Below, piece after piece: positions 23,871 through 32,334 of a stretch of 64,000 bases of DNA. Source of the DNA: DASXRA01 sp963737425 (GTDB taxonomy: Bacteria; Actinomycetota; Actinomycetes; Mycobacteriales; Jatrophihabitantaceae); the NCBI GenBank assembly GCA_963737425.1, contig CAVTSX010000008.1:496001-560000 (forward strand), given 5' to 3'. A program made the translations under genes and the position numbers. The notes under the pieces were generated by a model that was given only the letters and a program-made list of their open reading frames with translations, had not been told where the DNA came from and searched no databases. The stretch's first letter is position 1, and each line of letters starts with the position of its first letter.

Positions 23871-26056
23871 TACCGCACTCCGGGGATGTATTGAACGAAG
23901 AGGTCGATGAGCTTGATACCGACGAACGGCAGGATCAGCCCGCCGATGCCGTAGATATAGAGGTTTCGGCGCAGCATCTGGCTGGCACTGGACGGCCGGT
24001 AGCGCACGCCGCGCAGCGCCAACGGGATCAGCGCGACGATGATGATCGCGTTGAAGATGACCGCCGACAGGATCGCTGATTGCGGCGAGTACAGCCGCAT
24101 GATGTTGAGCTTGTCGAGGCCCGGGTACACCGCGGTGAACATCGCGGGGATGATCGCGAAGTACTTCGCCACGTCGTTCGCAATGGAGAACGTCGTCAGC
24201 GCACCGCGGGTGATCAGCAACTGCTTGCCGATCTCCACGATCTCGATCAGCTTGGTCGGGTCGGAGTCGAGGTCGACCATATTGCCGGCCTCTTTCGCAG
24301 CCGACGTTCCCGTGTTCATAGCGACGCCGACGTCAGCCTGGGCCAGGGCGGGGGCGTCGTTGGTGCCGTCGCCGGTCATCGCGACCAGCTTGCCGCCTTC
24401 CTGCTCCCGCTTGATGAGGGCCATCTTGTCTTCCGGCTTGGCTTCGGCGAGGAAGTCGTCCACCCCGGCCTCGTCGGCAATCGCCTTTGCGGTAAGGGGG
24501 TTGTCGCCGGTGATCATCACCGTTCGAATTCCCATGCGCCGCAACTCGGCGAACCGCTCGGACATGCCTTGCTTGACGACGTCCTTGAGGTGAATGACGC
24601 CGAGCACGCTCGGCGGGGCATCGCCGACCCGTTCGGCCACGACCAGCGGCGTACCGCCGGCCGCGCTGATGCCATCGACGATGTCGCTGGTCCGCGCGGC
24701 CACAATGCCCCCGTTGTCGCGCACCCACGCGGTGACCGAACCCGCGGCACCCTTGCGCACCTGCCGCGCCGGCTGCCCGTCGATGGCGGTCAGATCGACG
24801 CCGCTCATCCGCGTCTGCGCGGTGAACGCAACCCACGTGGCGTGGGTGAGTTCGCCCGTGTGCCGTTCACGTAATCCGTAACGCGACTTCGCAAGCACCA
24901 CCACCGAGCGTCCCTCAGGCGTCTCGTCAGCAAGCGAGGACAGTTGGGCGGCGTCGGCCAGATGCTCGATGAGCACGTCGCCGACCGGGATGAAGTCGCT
25001 GGCCTGCCGGTTGCCGAGGGTGATCGTGCCGGTCTTGTCGAGCAAAAGCGTGTTGACGTCGCCCGCAGCCTCGACCGCTCGCCCGGACATGGCGAGCACG
25101 TTGCGTTGCACGAGACGGTCCATGCCGGCAATGCCGATCGCCGAGAGCAGCGCCCCGATCGTCGTGGGGATGAGGCAGACGAGCAGCGAGACCAGCACGA
25201 TGCCGGTGATGCCGTTGCCGTCCAACGCGGATGTGTTGGGGATGCCCGGCTGGTTGGCCTTGGCGAAAATCGCCAGCGGCTGCAGGGTCACGGTGGCGAG
25301 CAGGAAGATGATCGTCAGCGAGGCGAGCAGGATGTTCAGCGCGATCTCGTTCGGAGTCTTCTGCCGGCTGGCGCCCTCGACCAGGGCGATCATCCGGTCG
25401 ATGAAGCTTTCTCCCGGCTTCTGGGTGATCTCGATGACGATCCGATCTGACAGCACGCGAGTGCCGCCGGTGACCGAGCTGCGGTCACCGCCGCTCTCCC
25501 GGATGACGGGCGCGCTCTCGCCGGTGATGGCACTCTCATCGACGCTCGCGATCCCGTCGATGACGTCGCCGTCGCCGGGGATGACATCGCCCGCTTTGCA
25601 GACAACCTGATCCCCTTGCTGCAATTGCGGCGCAGGCACCGGCTCTTCGGCGCCGGTGAACTCGCCCTTGCGAAGCAGTCGTCGTGCGATCGTGTCGGTC
25701 TTCGCCCGGCGTAGCGCATCAGCCTGCGCCTTGCCACGGCCCTCGGCCACCGCCTCGGCCAGGTTCGCGAACAGCACGGTCAACCACAGCCAGATCACGA
25801 TCAGCCACGCGAACACCGACGGGCTCGCGATCGCGATGACCGTGGTGAACACCGCCCCGATCTCGACGATGAACATGACCGGGTTCTTGTAGAGCGTGGC
25901 CGGGTTGAGCTTGCGCAACGCGTCAGGCGTCGAGGTCCAGAGCATCTTCGGGTCGAGCAGACCGCCCTGCACCCGATGCGGGCCACTGTTGTGGCCGGTT
26001 TCCGGCGGGGTGGGCTCGCCACCCTCGCGGGTATCGATAGTGGTTGTGACAGACAT
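23870..26056 (-). CDS. kdpB: KdpB, P-type ATPase subunit of the K+ pump (728 aa)
   Basis: ATG at 26056 (MSVTTTIDTREGG) overlaps the kdpA stop by one nucleotide; reading further upstream would enter kdpA in another frame. The catalytic phosphorylation site is Asp340 in LLLDKTGTITLG. Other P-type landmarks: SVDESAITGESAP, TGGTRVLSD, MITGDNPLTAKAIADEAGVD, KREQEGGKLVAMTGDGTNDAPALAQADVG. Membrane helices flank the cytoplasmic domains in the usual order. The N-terminal ~45 residues are Pro/Gly-rich and variable. It hydrolyses ATP to drive K+ through KdpA. Confidence 0.95.
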   Translation of the reverse strand: MSVTTTIDTREGGEPTPPETGHNSGPHRVQGGLLDPKMLWTSTPDALRKLNPATLYKNPVMFIVEIGAVFTTVIAIASPSVFAWLIVIWLWLTVLFANLAEAVAEGRGKAQADALRRAKTDTIARRLLRKGEFTGAEEPVPAPQLQQGDQVVCKAGDVIPGDGDVIDGIASVDESAITGESAPVIRESGGDRSSVTGGTRVLSDRIVIEITQKPGESFIDRMIALVEGASRQKTPNEIALNILLASLTIIFLLATVTLQPLAIFAKANQPGIPNTSALDGNGITGIVLVSLLVCLIPTTIGALLSAIGIAGMDRLVQRNVLAMSGRAVEAAGDVNTLLLDKTGTITLGNRQASDFIPVGDVLIEHLADAAQLSSLADETPEGRSVVVLAKSRYGLRERHTGELTHATWVAFTAQTRMSGVDLTAIDGQPARQVRKGAAGSVTAWVRDNGGIVAARTSDIVDGISAAGGTPLVVAERVGDAPPSVLGVIHLKDVVKQGMSERFAELRRMGIRTVMITGDNPLTAKAIADEAGVDDFLAEAKPEDKMALIKREQEGGKLVAMTGDGTNDAPALAQADVGVAMNTGTSAAKEAGNMVDLDSDPTKLIEIVEIGKQLLITRGALTTFSIANDVAKYFAIIPAMFTAVYPGLDKLNIMRLYSPQSAILSAVIFNAIIIVALIPLALRGVRYRPSSASQMLRRNLYIYGIGGLILPFVGIKLIDLFVQYIPGVR

Positions 26057-27717
26057 CAGTGCAGCCCCTCCGCGAGAGGACCAAGAGCAAGGGCAGGGAA
26101 GTAGGTCAAGGCGACCACGATCAACGTGACGCCGGTGAGCAGGCCGACGAACAGCAACCGGTGCGTGGGCAACGTGCCCTCCGACGCCGGGGTCGGCTTC
26201 TGCTGCGACAGCGACCCGGCCAGACCGAGCACGAAGATCATCGGCAGGAACCGGCCGATCAGCATCGTCAAGCCGAGCGCAGTGTTGTACCAGACGGTGT
26301 TCACCGAGATGCCCGCGAACGCACTGCCGTTGTTGTTCGCCGCCGAGGTGAACGCATACAGCACTTCGGAGAACCCGTGCGGGCCGGTGTTGAGCATGCC
26401 TCCGCGCTGGCCCGGCATGGCCATCGCTATTGCCGTGCCGACCAGCACGATCGACGGCGTGGTCAGCAGATACAGCGAGGCGAACTTCAACTCCCTCCCC
26501 CCGAGTTTCTTGCCTAAATACTCGGGTGTTCGCCCGACCATCAACCCGGCGACGAACACCGTGATCACCGCCAGGATCAGGATTCCGTACAAGCCGGAAC
26601 CTGTCCCGCCGGGCGCGACCTCGCCGAGCATCATGTTCAGTAGCACCGTCGCGCCGCCGAGGCTCGTGTACGAGTCGTGGAAGCTGTCCACGGCGCCGGT
26701 CGAGGTCAACGTCGTGCCGGTGGCGAACGTCGCCGAGTCCGGCACCCCGAACCGGGTTTCGGTGCCCTCGGTCGACGCGCCGACCGCGGTCGGCACCGTG
26801 CCGTGATGCGCAGTCTGGAAGCCGATGTTCAGCCCGACGCTCAGGATTGCCAGCAGCGCCATCACCGCGACGATCGCCCGGCCCTGCCGCTTGTCGCCGA
26901 TCATCGTGCCGAACGTCCGCGGCAGCGAGAACGAGATGCACAGCAGCAGGAAGATCTCCAGCCAGTTCGTCCACACGGTGGCGTTCTCGAAGGGGTGCGC
27001 CGAGTTCACGTTGTAGAACCCGCCGCCGTTGGTGCCCAGCTCCTTGATGACCTCCTGGCTGGCCACCGGGCCGCCGGTCAGTGTCTGCGAACCACCGCTG
27101 ATCGTGGAGATCGTCTGGTAGTGGTGGAAGTTCTCGATCATCCCGGCGCCGACGAAGATGATCGCGAACACGATCGAGATCGGCAGCAGGATGCGCAGGC
27201 AGATCCTGGTCAGGTCCACCCAGAAGTTTCCGAGCCGGTCGGTGCGCTTGCGGGCGAACCCGCGCACGAGTGCGATCGCGACGGCGATGCCGACCGCGGC
27301 CGAGACGAAGTTCTGCACCGCCAGGCCGGCCATCTGCACGATGTAGCCCAGCGCGTTCTCACCCGAGTAGGACTGCCAGTTCGTGTTCGTCACGAAGCTG
27401 GCTGCGGTGTTGAACGACTGGCTGCGACTCATCTGCGGCACCGCGTATGGATGCCCGAAGTGCTGCTGCAACCGCAGGAAGCCGTAGAGGAACGCGACCG
27501 AGATCGCGCTGAACGCCAGCACGGCGCGCAGGTAGCGCCCCCAGGTCTGGTCAGCCTCGGGATCGACGCCGCCCGCCCGGTAAATGCCCTTCTCCACCGC
27601 CAGATGCCGCTTGGACATCAGCACCCGAGCCATGTAGTCGCCCAGCGGCTTGTGCACCAGCGCCAGTGCAACGACCAGCGTTCCGGCGAAGATGATCCCG
27701 GCCCACGTCGTGGTCAT
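26056..27717 (-). CDS. kdpA: KdpA, K+-binding and translocating subunit (553 aa)
   Basis: Length matches the family (~555 aa). The four selectivity-filter-type segments are recognisable, including SFVTNTNWQSYSGEN, GTNGGGFYNVNSAHPFEN and FTSAANNNGSAFAG. Ten or so membrane helices are spread through the chain, e.g. ILLPISIVFAIIFVGAGMI. It provides the potassium pathway of KdpFABC. The kdpF stop overlaps the kdpA ATG by one nucleotide, and kdpB overlaps its end similarly, so the subunits are tightly coupled. Confidence 0.95.
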   Translation of the reverse strand: MTTTWAGIIFAGTLVVALALVHKPLGDYMARVLMSKRHLAVEKGIYRAGGVDPEADQTWGRYLRAVLAFSAISVAFLYGFLRLQQHFGHPYAVPQMSRSQSFNTAASFVTNTNWQSYSGENALGYIVQMAGLAVQNFVSAAVGIAVAIALVRGFARKRTDRLGNFWVDLTRICLRILLPISIVFAIIFVGAGMIENFHHYQTISTISGGSQTLTGGPVASQEVIKELGTNGGGFYNVNSAHPFENATVWTNWLEIFLLLCISFSLPRTFGTMIGDKRQGRAIVAVMALLAILSVGLNIGFQTAHHGTVPTAVGASTEGTETRFGVPDSATFATGTTLTSTGAVDSFHDSYTSLGGATVLLNMMLGEVAPGGTGSGLYGILILAVITVFVAGLMVGRTPEYLGKKLGGRELKFASLYLLTTPSIVLVGTAIAMAMPGQRGGMLNTGPHGFSEVLYAFTSAANNNGSAFAGISVNTVWYNTALGLTMLIGRFLPMIFVLGLAGSLSQQKPTPASEGTLPTHRLLFVGLLTGVTLIVVALTYFPALALGPLAEGLH

Positions 27718-27806
27718 CAGAACTTCTCCGGGAAGACGAGGGCGACGATCAGGAAGATGGTCACCAGCACCGACAGGATCAACCCGACCAGGTTCGCGGT
27801 GCTCAC
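27717..27806 (-). CDS. kdpF: KdpF, 29-aa subunit of the K+-ATPase
   Basis: A 29-residue single-helix peptide starting at GTG 27806: VSTANLVGLILSVLVTIFLI and then VALVFPEKF. The FPEKF/FPERF ending is the KdpF hallmark. It sits directly before kdpA and shares one nucleotide with it, and its own GTGA start overlaps the stop of another tiny membrane ORF. KdpF is a lipid-like stabiliser of the complex. Too short for ordinary gene finders, but context and sequence make the call secure. Confidence 0.9.
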   Translation of the reverse strand: MSTANLVGLILSVLVTIFLIVALVFPEKF

Positions 27807-27886
27807 AGCTTCTCCGCCCCCTTGGCGATCAACGCCAGGAGTGCGAAGACTCCGACGATCAGCAGCACGAACAGCACGTCATGCAC
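27803..27886 (-). CDS. 27-aa membrane micro-protein upstream of kdpF
   Basis: GTG at 27886 with GGAG six nucleotides before it encodes VHDVLFVLLIVGVFALLALI and then AKGAEKL, a single helix with a basic C-terminal cap. Its TGA overlaps the kdpF GTG (GTGA), so it is translationally coupled to the Kdp subunits. I have an impression that small proteins of this sort precede kdpF in other actinobacteria, but cannot confirm it here. It could be an extra accessory subunit of the pump or a coupling leader. Confidence 0.6.
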   Translation of the reverse strand: MHDVLFVLLIVGVFALLALIAKGAEKL

Positions 27887-27917
27887 CTGGCACTCCAACA
27901 CAGAGGTGAACGGCGCA

Positions 27918-27980
27918 TCAGGCGCCGGCCCAGCAGTTCTCCGCCGAGCCACAGCAGTCAACGCCGGGCGAGAACCCCAT
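27918..27980 (-). CDS. Possible 20-aa leader peptide of the kdp operon
   Basis: ATG at 27980 has a very strong ribosome site (GCAGGAGGGGGCGAC just before it) and encodes MGFSPGVDCCGSAENCWAGA, then TGA. It lies between the candidate KdpE boxes and the first membrane micro-ORF. Three cysteines in 20 residues, two adjacent, and a Trp resemble cysteine-rich upstream ORFs that regulate by attenuation in mycobacteria. That parallel is inference; a chance ORF remains possible. Confidence 0.35.
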   Translation of the reverse strand: MGFSPGVDCCGSAENCWAGA

Positions 27981-28002
27981 GTCGCCCCCTCCTGCGGCAT
28001 CC

Positions 28003-28035
28003 TCACGGCTTCATCACGGCACGCTCACGAGCCCC
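28003..28035 (-). promoter_or_regulatory. Candidate KdpE box 1 (three 11-bp repeats)
   Basis: On the plus strand TCACGGCTTCA, TCACGGCACGC and TCACGAGCCCC follow each other with exact 11-nt phasing (28003, 28014, 28025). OmpR-family regulators bind such direct repeats one helical turn apart. The site lies ~117 nt upstream of the first kdp micro-ORF and is similar to box 2. Confidence 0.5.
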
Positions 28036-28095
28036 GCACGGTGTCGCCGCACCCGCGCGATCTGGGTCACCCGCACGACCGATCCGGTCCGATCC

Positions 28096-28117
28096 TGACG
28101 GCTTCGTGACGGCTGAC
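28096..28117 (-). promoter_or_regulatory. Candidate KdpE box 2 (two 11-bp repeats)
   Basis: TGACGGCTTCG and TGACGGCTGAC on the plus strand, again 11 nt apart. With flanking bases, 22 nt here (28092-28113) match 19 of 22 with box 1 (27999-28020). It could act on kdp or on the divergent antiporter gene. Confidence 0.5.
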
Positions 28118-28335
28118 GCGGGCGCCAGCAGCTTTCCCGCCAAGGCGAACTGATACGAGTACTGCGACCGGTCGCCGCAGGCGCGGTGTCGGTGCGGCCG
28201 CGTACGTCTTTGCGCAGCCAGCGCCTGGAAGTCTTCTCGCTCTCGGCCCCGAACGCCGCCGGATTCGGTAGGGTCCTGCCCTGGGGAGCCGGGAAGCCTG
28301 GTCGGCACATTGTCATCAGTCGACCGGAGGATCGC

Positions 28336-29913
28336 GTGCGCGGATTCGAGATCGTGCTCGCCCTGGTCGTGGTCGCCGCCGTGGTGGCAGCCCTCGCCGA
28401 ACGGTTGCGGGCTCCAGCGCCGTCGTTGCTCGTGCTCGCCGGGCTCGCGATTGGGTCGATCCCAGGCGTGCCGGATGTCCAACTGCGACCCGAGGTCGTC
28501 GCGATCGGCGTGCTACCTCCGCTGCTCTACGCGGCGGCAACCGACGTCGCAATCGGCGAACTGCGCAGCGTTCTGGGCTCGGTGAGCACGCTCGCGGTTG
28601 GCCTGGTCGCTGCGTCGGCGGCGGCGGTCGCCGTCGTCGCGCACGCCGTGTTCCCGCATATGTCGCTGGCCACGTGTTTTGTTCTCGGCGCGGTGCTCGC
28701 CAGCACGGACCCGATTGCGGTCAGTGCGCTGGCTCGGCGGATGCACCTTCCGCCTCGGCTGCTCGCCCTTGTCCAGGGCGAGAGCCTGCTCAATGACGCC
28801 ACTTCGCTGGTGCTGTTCCGAGTAGCGATCACGGTGGCTACGGCGGGCGTTGCCGTGTCGGCGCTCGATGCGTCCTGGCAGTTCCTGCGTCTCGGCGGCG
28901 GAGGTGCGCTGGTCGGCTACGTGGCTGCGCGGATAGCCGGCAAGTTGCGTCGCCGCATCCACGACCCCGTGCTCGAAACCGTGACCGCGCTGGTGATGCC
29001 CTATGCGGTCTACGTCGCGGCCGAGGCGCTGGGCACCTCCGGCGTGACCGCTGTGGTGCTTGCGGGGTTGCATCTCGGCGAACGTGAACGCGGCACGGGA
29101 CTGTCCAGCGGGCCGACCCGTTTGCAGATCGCCAATGTCTACCGTGTCGTGCAGTTCCTGCTCGAAAGCGTCATGTTCGCCGTCGTGGGCCTCGAGCTTC
29201 CTGCGGTGGTGCGTCGCCTCGTCGGCGCCGACCAGGACTTCGTTCTCGGCGCTCTCGCCGTGTTTGCCGTCGTGATCGGGGTACGCGTCCTGTGGGTTTA
29301 CCCGGGCGCGTACCTGTCGCATTGGCTGCGCTGACCGCGAGACGACAGCGCGGATGTGCTGACGTGGCGGGTTCCGATGGTGATCTCCTGGTCCGGCACA
29401 CGCGGCGTCGTGCCGCTGGCGGCGGCACTTTCGATCCCGCTCACGGTATCCGGCGCGCCGTTCCCGCATCGGGACCTGCTGCTCGTCGTGACGACGAGTT
29501 GCATCCTGCTCACCCTTGTCGTGCAAGGCCTGACGTTGCAACCGCTGGTGCGCCGCCTTGGCGTGACCGACGACCCAGCCGGTCACGTACGTGACGAGGC
29601 GCTCGCCCGCAATGCCGCAGCCGGTGCAGCACTGCGGCGGCTCGACGAGCTGGTCGATCTGGAGGCCGCATCCGAGGTCGTGGCCGCCCCGCTACGTAAC
29701 GAATTGCGGGACGAGTTGGCGCGCACGCAAAGCGCGCTGCACGCCACCGACATGCAATCACCCGACCCGGTGACCGATCAGGACGAGCATGCGTCCTACC
29801 GAGCGGTGCGTCGCGATCTGCTCTCCGCGGAGGCCGCCGAGTTGAGGCGCCTACGCGCGCAGGGACTGCGGCGTCGCTCGTGGTGTAGACACCTGGCTGC
29901 CGATCGGCGGTGA
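28336..29913 (+). pseudogene. CPA1 Na+/H+ antiporter gene interrupted by one in-frame TGA
   Basis: GTG 28336 with GGAGG five nucleotides before it begins VRGFEIVLALVVVAAVVAAL, a typical NhaP-type exchanger. Family motifs are intact: PPLLYAAATD, GAVLASTDPIAV, LVQGESLLNDATSLVLF. At 29332-29334 a TGA follows YPGAYLSHWLR. The same frame then continues, without a shift, into the rest of the protein (VPMVISWSGTRGVVPLAAAL) and its cytoplasmic helix up to 29913. The extreme C-terminus also looks truncated. Upstream product 332 aa. Either a nonsense pseudogene, a sequencing error or readthrough (TGA followed by C). An active exchanger would swap cytoplasmic H+ or monovalent cations, next to the K+ pump genes. 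Confidence 0.8.
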
Positions 29914-29929
29914 ACTCGCCTACCGTCGT

Positions 29930-30172
29930 GTGCCGTGCCCGCCGCTCCTCCAATTGCAGGGAGACCAGGAACGCGAGGTCCTGCACACCGCCTTCATCGA
30001 TGCCTTCGGCGAGATCCCGGACGATCTGGTCGTGGACGTCCTCCCCGTCCGCGCGTCGCCTGGACCGACACTGGTACGACTAGCGCACCGCCCCGGCGAC
30101 CTCTGCTGCAACGACGCACCTACACCTCGGCCCTGTTCAACGACCCGCTCCGTCCGTCCTGAGGCAGTGTGC
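29930..30172 (+). pseudogene. Possible universal-stress-protein remnant
   Basis: Reading from GTG 29930, HTAFIDAFGEIPDDLVVDVL and then PVRASPGPTLVRLAHRPGDL resembles the second half of a Usp domain (helix, strand, then the segment before the ATP loop). After GDL the similarity stops in this frame, and the expected GxxG loop is not found in any frame. The N-terminal half is also missing. The call is weak and rests on pattern alone. Confidence 0.3.
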
Positions 30173-30187
30173 TCGTCGCGCTCGAGG

Positions 30188-30619
30188 TCAGGTGCGGTGG
30201 ATGGTCGCGGTACGCACACCGGTGCCGTCGAGCACGACGCGCACCTGGCAGAGGCGCATCTGCAGGCCGGGTGTGTGCGCGAACGGGTAGAACAGCACGG
30301 TCACGGTGCCGAGTCCGGGCCACGCGGCTGGGCCGACCTTGAGTGCGCCGATGACGCGCGAGCCGGTCGTCGAGACCCGGTACGCGCTGCGGCACTCGCG
30401 GCGCACGTTGCGGTGGTTGTCGATCGCGATGCCGGCGTCCCCGCCTTCGTGCAGCGACCGGTCGCCGATCAGCGCGGCCGGTATCGGGGTCACCGCGTAT
30501 TGCAGGCATAGGCATTCGTTGTAGAGGCCGCTGCCGGTGATGGCGATGTTGTAGACCCCGGCGTCGTCGTCTGGTGATTCGTCGGGCGTGGGGAACTTCA
30601 CTACATTGGCGGTGCTCAT
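30188..30619 (-). CDS. Hypothetical protein downstream of lysA (143 aa)
   Basis: A soluble protein starting MSTANVVKFPTPDESPDDDA, with a disordered acidic head followed by a beta-rich body: GVYNIAITGSGLYNECLCLQ, YAVTPIPAALIGD, GAGLTVTV-like strands (VTVLFYPFAHTPGLQMRLCQ) and an end VRVVLDGTGVRTATIHRT. There is no signal peptide. It follows the lysA-like gene by 13 nt on the same strand, so the two form an operon. I recognise no family. Confidence 0.65.
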   Translation of the reverse strand: MSTANVVKFPTPDESPDDDAGVYNIAITGSGLYNECLCLQYAVTPIPAALIGDRSLHEGGDAGIAIDNHRNVRRECRSAYRVSTTGSRVIGALKVGPAAWPGLGTVTVLFYPFAHTPGLQMRLCQVRVVLDGTGVRTATIHRT

Positions 30620-30632
30620 CCTCGTGCTCTCC

Positions 30633-31985
30633 TCAGCCCATGTCGCGGATCAACAGGTCATCGACGGTCTCGCGGCGCACGAGCGGCCAGCTTCTGCCTT
30701 GCGAAACCGCGATGATCGGCGGACGGGGGACGAGGTTGTAGGTCGAGGCCATCGCGTGGTGGTAGGCGCCGGTGCTCGGCACGGCGAGCAGGTCGCCGTA
30801 GCGGATGTCGGCCGGCAGCAGGGCGTCCTCGATCAGGATGTCGCCGGCCTCGCAGTGTCGGCCGACCACGGTTACGTGCTCGTCAGCCGCGGGAGAGAGG
30901 CGACCGAGTAGGCGCGCGCAGTAGCGAGAGCCGTAGAGCGCGGGCCGTGGGTTGTCGCTCATCCCGCCGTCGACGGCGACCCAGGTCCGCGTCGTTGTGT
31001 GCTTCACGCCCAGGACGCGGTAGAGGGTGATTCCGGCGGGCCCGACGATGGCCCGGCCGGGCTCGACCGCGATGCGCGGCGCGGGCAGCCGCAGGTCCGC
31101 GCACGTCGAGGTCACTGTCCGGCGCAGCGCCATGGCGATTTCGCCGACGGGTAAAGGCACATCGCCTGGGTGGTAGGCGATTGCGTGTCCGCCGCCGGCG
31201 TTCAGCTCAGGTAGAACGACGCCGTGCTCGTCCCGTATCGCGGAGAGGAACCGCAGCACCCGCCGTGCGGCCTGCTCGTACGGCGCCACTTGCGTGATCT
31301 GCGAACCGATGTGGCAATGCAGACCGACCAGTTCCAGCTTCGGCACGGCGAGAATGCGGCGCACCGCCTCGGCGGCAGCACCGGACTCGATGGACAGGCC
31401 GAACTTCTGGCCTTCGGTGCCGGTCGTGACGGCATCGTGGGTGTGCGCGTCGACGCCAGGCGTGACCCGAAGCAGTACCCGCTGCCGGCCCGCGCCGAAC
31501 GCGACTACTGCCAGTGTCTCGATCTCATCCAGGCTGTCGATGACGATGCGCCCGACACCCATCGGCATCGCCCGCCGCAGCAGCGCACTGGGTTTTGCGT
31601 TGCCGTGCAGGATGATTCGGTCTGCCGGGAACTGCGCGGCTACCGCCACGGCCAACTCGCCCTCGGAGCACACGTCGAGGCTGAGCCCTTCCTCGTCCAC
31701 CATGCGGGCGATCGCGCGGGTCAGCAGGGCCTTGCCCGCGTATGCCACGTCCGCGTCGTGGAACGCCTGGCGGTAGTCCGCGCACCGTGCGCGGAACTCC
31801 GCGGTGTCCAGGACATAGGCCGGCGTGCCGTGCTGCGCCGCGACACCGACGAGGCTGGTCCCGCCGACGGCCAGGTCGCCGCCGGGAATGTGGTGCACGG
31901 ACGACGGCCACAGCCACGGCTCCAACTCGTGGGGCAACGAGCTTCGCAGCGACGGGATCAGTTCAGCGAGAGTCACAGGTGACAC
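30633..31985 (-). CDS. lysA: Diaminopimelate decarboxylase-like PLP enzyme (450 aa)
   Basis: A fold-type III PLP decarboxylase. The PLP lysine is in VAYAGKALLTRAIARMV; LVGLHCHIGSQITQV, NAGGGHAIAYHPGD and the phosphate-binding IAVEPGRAIVGPAG follow; the active-site Cys is in GRHCEAGDILIED, and TGAYHHAMASTYN lies near the C-terminus. Length and order agree with LysA, which makes lysine from meso-diaminopimelate. No other lysine gene is near, so a paralogue with another amino-acid substrate is possible. It heads a short operon with the 143-aa gene. One copy of a duplicated ~126-bp sequence begins right at its 5' end. Confidence 0.85.
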   Translation of the reverse strand: MSPVTLAELIPSLRSSLPHELEPWLWPSSVHHIPGGDLAVGGTSLVGVAAQHGTPAYVLDTAEFRARCADYRQAFHDADVAYAGKALLTRAIARMVDEEGLSLDVCSEGELAVAVAAQFPADRIILHGNAKPSALLRRAMPMGVGRIVIDSLDEIETLAVVAFGAGRQRVLLRVTPGVDAHTHDAVTTGTEGQKFGLSIESGAAAEAVRRILAVPKLELVGLHCHIGSQITQVAPYEQAARRVLRFLSAIRDEHGVVLPELNAGGGHAIAYHPGDVPLPVGEIAMALRRTVTSTCADLRLPAPRIAVEPGRAIVGPAGITLYRVLGVKHTTTRTWVAVDGGMSDNPRPALYGSRYCARLLGRLSPAADEHVTVVGRHCEAGDILIEDALLPADIRYGDLLAVPSTGAYHHAMASTYNLVPRPPIIAVSQGRSWPLVRRETVDDLLIRDMG

Positions 31986-32110
31986 TCCAGGTATCGATCT
32001 TCGACCGGCACTCTGCCGCCCGGGCTTTCAGCATCAGACGGCGGCGGTGCCCGATCGAGAACCCTGACGTGATCGCCACGCCGTACCCACGCAACCCTCA
32101 CGCCAACGGC
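31985..32110 (-). repeat. Duplicated leader-like sequence, copy 1
   Basis: This ~126-nt stretch immediately upstream of lysA is similar over its whole length to 33259-33385. The best part, 32063-32110, matches 41 of 48 positions, beginning CCTGACGTGATC. A second conserved block is TCGATCTTCG near 31994. Spacing between blocks differs by only one nucleotide. On the minus strand both copies lie upstream of a gene. Confidence 0.55.
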
Positions 32111-32208
32111 CCATTGCGCGAGTTCGATGTTCACCGCCTCACACGACGACCAGCAGGGGCCGTAGGCGCCGCGGGCGCGCAGCGCCGCACCGCAGCCTTC
32201 TTGCCCTG

Positions 32209-32334
32209 CTACCGAAGGCGTCGGCGACGGCCCAGCCAATGCCGCCCAGTGCCGATCATCAGCAGGCGTGCGAGTGACAGCACGATCACCGTCGTGACGG
32301 CGACGGCGACGACGAAAAGCAGGTAGCCGCTCAT
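32209..32334 (-). CDS. 41-aa single-pass membrane protein
   Basis: ATG at 32334 overlaps the stop of the upstream 287-aa gene (ATGA). The product, MSGYLLFVVAVAVTTVIVLS followed by LARLLMIGTGRHWLGRRRRLR, is one membrane helix with a strongly basic C-terminal tail. Translational coupling suggests it works with the 287-aa membrane protein. No family recognised. Confidence 0.55.
   Translation of the reverse strand: MSGYLLFVVAVAVTTVIVLSLARLLMIGTGRHWLGRRRRLR

Larger units (their letters stand above)
27981..28335. other. Intergenic region between kdp operon and antiporter (355 nt)
   Basis: The gap holds the two 11-bp-phased repeat groups and presumably divergent promoters. A TTGACT hexamer read on the minus strand lies at 27944-27949, inside the leader ORF. 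I see no other coding frame and no recognisable riboswitch. Confidence 0.4.
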
